A stretch of 64,000 bases of DNA, taken from NCBI GenBank assembly GCA_021613375.1, contig CM038720.1, positions 41,991,449 to 42,055,448 of the forward strand, read 5' to 3'. The DNA comes from Megaleporinus macrocephalus. Taxonomy: Eukaryota > Chordata > Actinopteri > Characiformes > Anostomidae. The notes under the pieces were generated by a model. The model was not told the origin of the DNA. It made no database searches and was given only the letters and a program-made list of their open reading frames with translations. Shown here one piece after another: positions 47,400 to 56,324 of this stretch (its first letter is position 1; each line of letters starts with the position of its first letter). The translations under genes were made by a program, and so were the position numbers.

Positions 47400-47475
47400 C
47401 ATAGAGCTACACAGATCAGTACACAGATCAGTACACAGATCAGTACACAGATCAGTACACAGATCAGTACACAGA
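47400..47475. repeat. 13-bp tandem repeat (ACACAGATCAGT)
   Basis: Five to six perfect units. Confidence 0.9.
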
Positions 47476-47713
47476 ACTCTTCATACCCTGAACCTCAAAC
47501 TCTGTTCTTCAAATACAAACTCATGAACATTTACATACAACCACAACAGAGCAACCAGTACTGTGGACTATGTGGAAACATCTACCATTGAGAAGGTGAT
47601 GCTGGTGCATTTCAAACCCTAGATCCAAATGATCAAATCTTTAGCTACTAGCACCCTTAAGTAATTAACATTAGAACAGTAAGCACAACGTGTATGAGCT
47701 GTAGCATCTGTAA

Positions 47714-47785
47714 TCCCCAGTGGCCTACTGGAAAAGGCACTGGTCTCCTACGCCAAGGATTGTGGGTTTGAGTCCCATGTGGCGT
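47714..47785 (+). pseudogene. tRNA-Arg(CCT)-like sequence, decayed
   Basis: 72 nt folding as a tRNA: D-arm TGGCCTACTGGAAAAGGCA, anticodon loop CTCCTAC with anticodon CCT (47747-47749), and TPsiC arm GTGGG-TTTGAGT-CCCAT. It closely resembles vertebrate tRNA-Arg-CCT. The acceptor stem pairs at only 4 of 7 positions, the anticodon stem has one mismatch and the B box has one change, so it is probably a pseudogene or a SINE-like copy. Confidence 0.65.
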
Positions 47786-47793
47786 GTAGGGTT

Positions 47794-47859
47794 GGAGAAG
47801 TAGTGCAGAGGCAGCGCGCTGGGCCCATAGCCCAGAGTTCTATGGATCAGAACTCTGCT
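47794..47859 (+). pseudogene. Initiator tRNA-Met(CAT)-like sequence, decayed
   Basis: Anticodon arm CTGGG-CCCATAG-CCCAG (CAT at 47826-47828) is perfectly paired, and AGAG--C-ATGGATC and CTCTGCTA match vertebrate initiator tRNA-Met. The 3' half of the T stem (about 5-6 nt) is missing and the 5' acceptor strand no longer pairs, so it cannot be functional. It starts 8 nt after the Arg-like copy. Confidence 0.6.
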
Positions 47860-47879
47860 AAACACATCTTAGGGGTCAG

Positions 47880-48400
47880 TTGTCATGTTGAGGAACTAGC
47901 CTTGTGACCAGAAGGTTGCTGGTTCAATCCCACTGAACCAATAAGACACAACTAAAGTTGACAAGACTCTGGACTGCTCCCTGGGTACTGTGCCCACTTC
48001 TCACTGCCCACTAGTGTGTTTGTGTATATATGTGGGTGTTTCACTGACCCCTAGTGTGTGTTCACTAGTGTGTGTGGGGGTTTCATTGCCCCCTAGTGTG
48101 TGTTCACTAGTGTGTGTGGGGGTTTCATTGCCCCCTAGTGTGTGTTCACTAGTGTGTGTGTGTTTACTAGTGTACATGTGTATATGTGGGTGTTTCATTG
48201 GCCACTAGTGTGTGCGTGCATATAGGTGGGTGTGTCGCTGCCCACTAATGTGTGTGTGTGTGTGTTTACTAGTGTATGTGTTTGTATATGTGGGTGTTTT
48301 AATGCCCACTAGTGTGTGTGTGCGTATAGGTGGGTGTGTCACTGCCCACTAATGTGTGTGTGTGTGTGTGTTTAGTAGTGTGTGTGTGGGTGGTGAAAGC
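47880..48400 (+). mobile_element. tRNA-derived SINE-like element with expanded GTGT-rich tail
   Basis: The start has a tRNA-like B box (GGTTCAATCCC, 47921-47931) in a context typical of fish tRNA-derived SINEs. It is followed by 'ctgctccctgggtactgtgcc' type sequence and then diverged repeats of 'cactagtgtgtgtg..gggtgtttcactgccc' to about 48400. A reversed piece of the same family lies at 54395-54560. Confidence 0.5.
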
Positions 48401-48689
48401 CGGTGAATGGAAACTTTAGCCCCATTTAAAGATCAACCATGTACCACTGACCGTTTGGTTCCTTAAAAAAACGATGCCATAGCGTATGATGTTCACTATC
48501 ATCAAATTATTCACCAAAAACAGGAAACCAGTCCCTTCATTCTGAGACCAAATCTTGTCCAATCATCTGTACGACCAAAGTCACCAACCTTCTATGCAGA
48601 ACATCAGAGGCTGAATAAATAAACTCTACAGCTCTTTAACCTGTACTGATAACAAAAACTAGTCAATGTACATTCTAATGTATTTTCAG

Positions 48690-48961
<272 letters not shown>

Positions 48962-49598
48962 GAATTTCTATTGCTCCAATCTTCATTAACCTTCACAGGA
49001 TTTCTATGTTCATGAGATTAAAAAAATGGAGATATGTTTTTCTTTGAACGGTGATGATTCCTGTTCAGTGATGGTGAGTCTGATATTATTGGTTGATACT
49101 CATTCATTAAACTAAACTGAACACTAAGTTATGGTGTGATGAGCTGTGCTGCATATGAGCAGGAACATCAACTAAGAAGATAAATAAGGTTTCAGCTTTA
49201 AAGACTCATTAAGCCAGAAGATTACACAGGTTACACATATGGAGCAGCATATGAAGAGAAAATCAGAGATTTACAGACACAGCCTGCTTTTGTTCAGACT
49301 TCTAATAAAGAATCATATTACAGTTAGTCACAGTTATTATGATTATTATTTATTATATCTTCTCGTACACGCTGTGATTTGCTGCGCAGTAACAGGAGAT
49401 ACTCAGTTGTATGTTTTCTCTGCTGTTTGTAGTGAAATGAATCTGAAACTGATGAGATGAACAGCAGGTCTGGAGTTTGGCAGCAGGTTCGCTACTCCAG
49501 CTGCACCTCTCAGTAAAACACAGTGACGATGATGTTCTGAACTAAAGTCCTGAACCGAGCAGGGGCTTCTCAGTGACGGAGCGGATTTATGTACTTAC

Positions 49599-49730
49599 TG
49601 AAAGAGCGGCGGGAGGTCAGAGCAGGCTGAAGGAGCTTCTTCTGGGCTGCCAAAACGTAAGTCGTGATCCTGACCGGTATCTCCTCTGTGTTATCCTCTC
49701 TCTCTCTGAGTCTCTCTCTCTCTATCTTTG

Positions 49731-49769
<39 letters not shown>

Positions 49770-49800
49770 TGCGCTGCTGATGGGAGAGTGAATATCTTGC
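49599..49800 (-). other. dclk1: Possible non-coding first exon of dclk1
   Basis: On the minus strand a GC-rich stretch with no long frame ends at a perfect donor, CA|GTAAGT (GT at 49598-49597). It lies below a CCAAT/NRF1-type promoter and 2.3 kb above the acceptor at 47331. A (GA)n tract (plus-strand CT, 49735-49763) falls inside or beside it. The upper boundary is a guess. Confidence 0.4.
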
Positions 49801-49965
49801 TGCTGGATCCTCCGCGTCGTGTCCTCATTTGCATTGGCCCCTCCCCCAGTCACTGACGCAGCATGCGCACCCACGCGCAGGACTTTACGGGTTTTCTCGT
49901 CCGTATTCCGGCAAGCTCCGCCCACTGTGCTGAGGTTGGCCAATGGCTTTTAATCAGAGCAGGGT
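49801..49965 (-). promoter_or_regulatory. CpG-rich promoter candidate for dclk1 (CCAAT, NRF1, octamer)
   Basis: Within 165 bp the minus strand has two CCAAT boxes (49837-49833 and near 49942), an NRF1-like TGCGCATGC (49869-49861), an octamer ATGCAAAT (49834-49827) overlapping one CCAAT box, and several CpGs. There is no TATA box. Composition contrasts with the AT-rich surroundings. It could be bidirectional, since a GTAAGT donor (AAAAC|GTAAGT, near 49660) also lies on the plus strand. Confidence 0.5.
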
Positions 49966-50040
49966 TTTTTCGGCTGCTGCTGCGGTTCAACAATCAAATA
50001 CCAGCAAAATGAATAAAACTGGAAATAAAATATTTATGTA

Positions 50041-50065
50041 TAATATAATATAATATAATATAATA

Positions 50066-50147
<82 letters not shown>

Positions 50148-50172
50148 ATGTAATAGAATAGAATAGAATAGA
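50041..50172. repeat. (AATAT)/(TA)n microsatellite
   Basis: 'ataatataat' start, pure TA centre, 'aatagaatag' end. Confidence 0.95.
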
Positions 50173-50499
50173 ATGAAAAAAAAAACAATTAAAAAAATTG
50201 CAGCAGCGCAGGGGCGGGGCTAATCGGAATAAGGGTGGGCTCTCCAACATACACCTGGTCTGTCTATCTATCCTCCTCGCACTCACTCCGCCCACCTAGA
50301 AGTGGGGACAAAACGCATGACGTCACTGTCCAAATTAAAATATGCATCTCCAAACTGGCAACTTCACAGGACAAAAAAATCTCCATCCCAACTTTTATTG
50401 TAAGTCAACAGAACCCGAATGTTTTGGAGCACTTCTATTGGTCCATTCACTCATCAAATAAAAAAAATGTAATTACATGCACATAATTTAAGGTATACT

Positions 50500-50910
50500 T
50501 GAATATAAGATGGCAGTGGATTTAACATTGCAGTGAATTTAAGGTGGCAGTTTAATTAAGGTGGCATCAGGTTTGAATTTTAGGTAAACGTGTATTTAAG
50601 GTAACAAGGTGGCAGTGGATTTATGGTAGCAGTAAAATAAAGGTGCCAGTGAACTTCAGGTGGCAGCTGATTTAAGATATGAATCTATTTAAGGTAGCAA
50701 TAAATTTAAGGTGGTAGCAGATTTAGGGTACAACTACATTTAAAGTAGCAGTGAATTTAAGGTATCAGTGGCTTAACATATAGCTACATTTAAGGTGGCA
50801 GTGAATTATAGGTAGCGAAGATTTTAAGATGGCATTGTATTAATAGTAGAACTGGATTTAAAGTAGCAGTGGATTTAAGGTGGCAGTGGATTTAAGGTAA
50901 TAGTAAACAG
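50500..50910. repeat. Diverged minisatellite (AAGGTGGCAGTGGATTT)
   Basis: About twenty diverged units of 17-24 bp. Divergence suggests an old, inactive array. Confidence 0.75.
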
Positions 50911-51479
50911 TCAAATCTTTCCTTATAGGCCGGGTCCATGTTGGCATGATTGGATCTGATTGGATTCTGATGCTGTGACTGTTGGGGGCACTAAAGTACA
51001 CTGAACTTGTTGAAGTTCACTGTCACTGTCACTGGTTTAGATGTGACGAGGCACACTAGAATGCTGTACGTGTCCATTAGAAGATGCTAACCTGTCACCA
51101 TAAAGTGATGAGCATTATCAGCAATAATACAGACACACTGGTATTTAAATACAGCTTGATTGGTTTTCAGGGGCCCAAAAAAAGCTAAGAAAACACTCCC
51201 CATGCTATTACACCACCGCTACCAGCATGAACGGATGACACAAGGCAGTTTGAGGCCATGGATTCATGCAGTGTATGCCAAGTTCTTACCCTGTGCTGCA
51301 GCAGAGAAGTTATATAGCATCTAATATCTAAGACAGTGAAGACATTCTTCATAAATGATGAAATACTGCAAAAATGATAAATCTAATTAATAATATCATA
51401 ATTATAAAATCTCTAATTTCCAGACCAGTAATAGAACTTCAAAGTCCTTATTCTGTAACACACTGGTTTCCAGTGTAGG
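50911..51479. other. Unique stretch before the LINE fragment
   Basis: Nothing recognised. This and 52.7-53.8 kb are where sohlh2 would sit by human gene order; no bHLH motif was seen. Confidence 0.3.
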
Positions 51480-52270
51480 GGTTTAAAAATGGGGCTGATA
51501 TGTTTCCTTCTGCAACTGTATAATTTTAAATCTGCTGAAGCTCTTTGTCAACCTAGGAGACCATTCCAGTGATCAAGCATGCTAGTAATAAAGGTGTGGG
51601 TGAGTTTCTCCAGGTCTGGTTCAATGAGAAAATCTCTAATCTAGTTCCTAAGAAGATAAAATGCTGATCTACTAACTGCTTAGACGTCAACTCCTAAAAC
51701 CAAAGGTCACAGTCCATTAGTACACAAGGTATACGTGAGGGTTCTCTAGATTTAGGAATCCAGATCTCTTACTGCTACTGAATGAAATAATCTCTGCTTT
51801 TTAATCTTTATTCAACTGTGCAAAAGTTCACTCCATCCAGTTAGTGAGGAGCTTAAGGCTCTTACACAGTGAGACAAGGGGAACATAGTTGTTTGGGAAG
51901 TAGATCTGAGTGTTATCTACACAGCTGTGGTAAGATCTTCCATGGACTTTAAGGATTTGGCCAAGAGGATGCATGTATAACTTAAAGAGAATAAACCAAG
52001 AATTGAACCCTGGGGGACACCACAGGCCACTGGCATTCTCTCAGAAACTCAGAACTCAGATTCTTTTCTATTTAGCTCCTTGCTTGTAGGTAAGAACTTA
52101 AACACTTCAGGACAGTTCCTGAGGCCACTTCTCAGGACTATCTATGAGAATTGGATGGTCAATAGAATCAAAGACAGCACTGAGATTGAGCAGTGGAACA
52201 GAACAGTAGAACTCTGAAATTCAATGAATGTCATTAATGACCTTAATCAGTCTCAATACTATGATGAGGT
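51480..52270 (-). pseudogene. Decayed L2-type LINE reverse transcriptase fragment
   Basis: Minus-strand translation in shifting frames shows successive reverse-transcriptase blocks. LNLSAVFDSIDHPILIDS near 52180 is the LSAAFDTVDH block. GVPQGSILG near 52020 is a core palm motif. VDNTQIYFPNNYVPL near 51910 is the decayed YADDTQIY catalytic block. LLTNWME then AQLNKD near 51840 follow. The order is that of L2-clade LINEs. Many stops and frameshifts, so it is dead. Confidence 0.75.
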
Positions 52271-52389
52271 GTTATCCTGACCAAGACAGGTAATATATCT
52301 GTACATTAATCACACATTTTCTAACCTTCAACTTCAGAATTGGTGGGTCTATGCTCAATTACGTCTCAGATTTCTGTTCTTGCCAACAG

Positions 52390-52720
52390 GAACAGATGTG
52401 TTCTGCGCTTAGAGATGCTCTTCTGATCACCACTGTAATGAAGAGTGGCTGTCCGTGTTAGTTTGGATTTCTGGTTAGCTGTGGCCATTTTCCTCTGACC
52501 ACCAAGATTATACCACCCATATAACAGCTACTCACTGGATGTTCATAGAGTATAGAGACTACTGCACCGAGAAAAACCCTCAACCACTCTCAAACCACCG
52601 TGTCTGGCACCAACAACCACGTCACCACAGTCTAAGTCATGTAGATGACGGCACTCTGATATGTCCATATATCCACATATCACTAGGGTGAAAATATAGT
52701 TCATCAAATCTCTTGAGTCA
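52390..52720. mobile_element. Dispersed repeat fragment ('ccgtgtctggcaccaacaac')
   Basis: Includes 'gctgtggccattttcctctg' and CCGTGTCTGGCACCAACAAC, sequences I recognise as a common teleost dispersed repeat. It is diverged and has no frame. The rest of 52720-53330 is AT-rich and shows nothing recognisable. Confidence 0.4.
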
Positions 52721-53329
52721 TCTGTTACAATAGAAAAGGTTAAAGAAACACAAATGAATAAAGATTATTTATTTTTTTATAAATCTTGCAATGTCTAAAG
52801 CATAAAAGATACATAATAGAAAATATCCCAAAAAACCTAGCAGGACAGCAAGTAAAGAGAAACGCAAAGAGTAAAGTTTAAAACAACTTGAGGAAACAAC
52901 TTGTGAACTATCAGAATTCCCAAATCAAAACAGAGTGTGCTGGTGTATCTCCAAACTTACAGCAAGATTTGAAAAGGTCTACCAAAAGAAAGTGTATAGG
53001 TTTATGTAAATATCTGGAGTTTGATATGTGATCAGAGAACACTATTTAGCACCTCTTGGCTGCAAACTCAAGAAGCAGGCCTGAATTTAACCACATCTCT
53101 GGTGATAGTGCAGTAAAGAACAGAGCTCGATGTGAAGAACGTGGCTTCCAGAGCCCCGTGAGAACGTGAGAACGCACCAGGAAGCCTGTAACAGGACATT
53201 TTAGATCAAAATCTGCTTCTCCGTGAATTTTAAAACTAAATAATCTTCAGTTTCTTGAACACAAAGCCAATTACCTGCAACGACACTGAGCAAAGAAAAG
53301 TTTATCAGAAAATAATCAAGCAAATATTT

Positions 53330-53720
53330 ATGTGTATGAGGACACCCTCCACCACGGCTGCATTAATAAGGCCTCCATAGTGGGAGACGCTGCTAGGGTC
53401 TTTCTGCTCACCTGCCATCTGTCGGAGGGCACTGGTACTGTTAACACAGATGTTCAACACATTAACAGAAACACTGTACTAGTGTGTGTGCTCTGTGGAG
53501 GATGATTATACTGTCCAGACTTCTCTATATGACTGTGTGTCGGGGTGATGACGGGGATGAGTTACTGATCTTGATCTTGGCTTTCAACATGTATATGTGC
53601 TGTTTGGCTGACAGTCTCTCGTATCAGCGCTTTAATCTCGGCAGTCTGCTCTGTGAGACGTTTGGTCTTGCTGGACCTCTTCGTACCTCCCAGTCACGCC
53701 GCACAGTCTCCTGAACTCTA
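53330..53720. other. Unexplained open region between dclk1 and ccdc169
   Basis: Frames are open on both strands (plus 53484-53714, 76 codons; minus near 53690-53570 with KRSSKTKRLTEQTAEIKALI; minus near 53426 with MAGEQKDPSSVSHYGG). Composition is more coding-like than the neighbours, but no family is recognised and stops separate the pieces. It could be a decayed gene or an old transposon. Confidence 0.3.
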
Positions 53721-53774
53721 ACAGAAACATAACCGAATGTTAAGGGTTAATTGTGTTAGTCCTACAGTCCCACC

Positions 53775-53775
<1 letters not shown>

Positions 53776-53856
<81 letters not shown>
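53776..53856. repeat. (TA)n microsatellite
   Basis: Mostly pure TA dinucleotides. Confidence 0.95.
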
Positions 53857-53860
53857 TACT

Positions 53861-54360
53861 GCTCGAAAGTTTGGGATCACAGTGAAGTGTTCTTGTTTTA
53901 ATGGAGTATCTTCTTCCTTAACACAACAATGGACTGACGGGTCTCTAAAGAAAGTTGTTTCTTTCTGGTCATTGTGAGTCGGTCAGCAAGCCATCAACTG
54001 CTGATCTTCAGATACTAAACTAACCTAGAATGTTGTTCCCTTTTATACTCACTTATTAGTAGAATGTTTTTCAGCTGTGATCACAATTGACCAAGAGTGT
54101 CCTAACAACCAATTAGTCCAATAACATCCTTAACTTGGATTGGTGGTCGTACCAGGAGATTTAGACAGAGGACTGAGAATTACTGATAATAGAACTATAT
54201 GTAAAATAAGCCTCTGTACAAAAATAGACTTTAATACAAACATTTTTATTCTTTAAAAATCATCTGATACACTTACATTAATTGAGAAATGGACAATATT
54301 GTTTGTGAATTGCATGAAAATTGCATGAAATTAAATTCTAAAGTGATCCTAAATTTTATA
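53861..54360. mobile_element. Short Tc1-like remnant or MITE
   Basis: The left end, CTGCTCGAAAGTTTGGGATC, is a Tc1-type terminal repeat. Near 54350 the reversed sequence TTTAGGATCACTTTAGAA resembles it. There is no transposase frame. It follows directly on a (TA)n tract. Confidence 0.5.
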
Positions 54361-54361
54361 T

Positions 54362-54364
<3 letters not shown>

Positions 54365-54396
<32 letters not shown>
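54365..54396. repeat. (CA)n microsatellite
   Basis: Pure CA, at the end of a reversed SINE-like fragment (54395-54560). Confidence 0.9.
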
Positions 54397-54399
<3 letters not shown>

Positions 54400-54884
54400 G
54401 GACACACCTACTAGGGGGCAGTGAAACACCCACACACAAACTACACACTAGGGTTGTAAGCACACTGCCCTGGAGTGGTGGGCAGCTCTATTCACTATAC
54501 CTGGGTAGCAGTTGCGGGTCAAGTGTCTCGTTTAAGGGCACTTCAGGAATCCATAATGTCGAGCCCATGCATGCCCCCAAAATTAGACATAACCTCATAT
54601 TCTTAGTTCATCTTTTATATATATATTATTTATAATCCACCATTAAAAGCATTTCCAGTATGGAAGTCAAATCTACTACCGTCTCTTAAAAAAGAGGATT
54701 TTTAAAATTAAAATTCTGTCGCTCTCAATAAAACGTGTTTTGTTGACATTCCACCTGATCAACGCTGGATGGATGGATTAGCCAATGGAATGTTAGACAT
54801 TATTTCATGTCATGTATGTCAAAAAGTATTATTAGGGGCTTGTTCTCAGGCTGAGGGTCTTGTTACTAAGTTACATTCAGACTA

Positions 54885-56228
54885 CAGTGGCCAAAAGTTT
54901 GGGGAATGACACAAATGTTGGTTTTCATTGTGGTCAGATGTTTATATGGTATAATGAAGTACAATTATAAACATTCCATACATTTTATTGATGAACACAT
55001 CCAGTTTGAGCAAAGACTTCATATTTACAGTGTTGATCTTCTTCTTCAAGACTTCTGCAGTTCATCTCGGCATGCTTGAATGATGGCGACCCATTCTTGT
55101 CTAATCAGTGCTTAGAGTCACAGTTTCACAGTTTCTGGGTTTTAGTTTGTCCACCATCTTTTTGAAGATTGACCACGGTGTTCTCAATGGGATGAAGATC
55201 TGGGGAGTTTCCTAGCCATGGACCTAAAATTCCAAAGTTTTGTTCACCGAGCCACTTGGTTATCACTTTTGTCTTGTGATGGGGAGCTCCATCACGCTGG
55301 AAAAAGCACTGTTCAACTGCTGCTCGATGGTGGGGAGAAGTTGCTCTTGGAGGATGTTTTGATACCGTTCCTTGTTCATGGCAGTGTTCTTAGGCAACAT
55401 TCTGAGTGAACCCCTCCCCTGGAGGAGAAGCAACCCCACACATGAACAGTCTCAGGATGCTTCACTGTTGGGATGACACAGGACTCATGGAAGCGCTCAC
55501 CTTTTCTTCTCCAGACAATCATTTTTCCAGACATTCCAAACAGTCAACCTATACGTCCTGCAGAACGCCAGTCTGTCCTTGATGTTCTTCTTGGAGAGAA
55601 GTGGCTTCTTTGCTGCTCTTCTAGACACCAAGCCGTCCTCCAAAAGCTTTCGTCTCACTGTGTGTCCAGACGCACTCACTCCTGCCCTCTGCTGTTCCTG
55701 AGCAAGCTCTGCACTGGTGGTGACCCGATCTCATAGCTTCGTCCTCTTTAGGAGATGGTCCTGACGCTTGCTTGATGTTCTTGGGCGTCCTGAAGCTTCT
55801 TTACTGAACCACTCTCCTTGAAGTTGTTGATGATTGGATGAATGGTTGATTGGGGTGTATCTTAAAGCAGCAGTGTCCTCACCTGTGAAACCCTTTTGAT
55901 GTAATGCAATGATGACTGCACGTGTTTCCTTGGAGGTAACCATGGTTACCAAAAGAAAACTTTAAAGCACCACTACCCTTTTAAAGCAGCCAGTCTGCTC
56001 TTCTAATCAGCAGGACAGAGTGATATCAGTGCTCTCGTCCTCATTAAGCTTTTCTACTGAGCTAACGAGATCATTACTAAAATGATGTGTGAGGTCATTC
56101 TCTAGTAGTTTGCAATTAACTGCAATTCATCTTCTGGTGGTAATACAAATCACCACCAGAAGAACTGAGACAGCAAACTTTGTGAAAACCAACATTTGGA
56201 CCATTCTCAAAACGTTTGGCCTCGACTG
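54885..56228 (-). mobile_element. Tc1/mariner transposon with terminal inverted repeats, transposase broken
   Basis: The ends are inverted repeats: CAGTGGCCAAAAGTTTGGGG at the left, and on the minus strand CAGTCGAGGCCAAACGTTTT at the right. Both ends are flanked by TA (54883-54884 and 56229-56230), the Tc1 target duplication. About 1.34 kb, normal for a one-gene Tc1 element. It lies directly downstream of ccdc169 exon 7. Confidence 0.9.
55015..55952 (-). pseudogene. Tc1-type transposase pseudogene
   Basis: The minus strand begins MVTMVTSKETRAVIIALHQK (55952 down), the N-terminal helix-turn-helix, followed by GRPRTSSKRQDHLL. A second piece (55679-55497) has RRAAKKPLLSKKNIKDRL. A third, near 55330-55200, has FFQRDGAPSHKTKVITKWL and NSPDLHPIENTVVN, which hold the second Asp and the Glu of the DD34E triad. 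These pieces are in different frames and separated by stops, so no intact enzyme is encoded. Confidence 0.85.
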
Positions 56229-56243
56229 TACATATTTGTATTT

Positions 56244-56324
56244 TTACCTCTTCTCTGTATTCTGTGCAGCTTTTCGAGGCTGAGGCAGGTGTTGCTTTCT
56301 GGCCAGATCAAAGGCAGAGGACAC
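56244..56324 (-). CDS. ccdc169: ccdc169 coding exon 7 (probable last exon)
   Basis: 81 nt including the TAA stop (56246-56244), after the acceptor tatatcctcag. It encodes [20 protein letters not shown] and then QNTEKR, comparable to the basic tail after the coiled coil in other vertebrates. The stop overlaps a donor-like AGAG|GTAAAA, so splicing to one more exon is possible. The terminal repeat of a Tc1 element starts 13 bp further on, so any 3' UTR must run into the transposon. Confidence 0.75.
   Translation of the reverse strand: MSSAFDLARKQHLPQPRKAAQNTEKR

Noticed and set aside
47714..47859. Functional tRNA genes
   Set aside because: Acceptor stems do not pair and the Met-like copy lacks half of the T stem; no terminator-like T run directly after.
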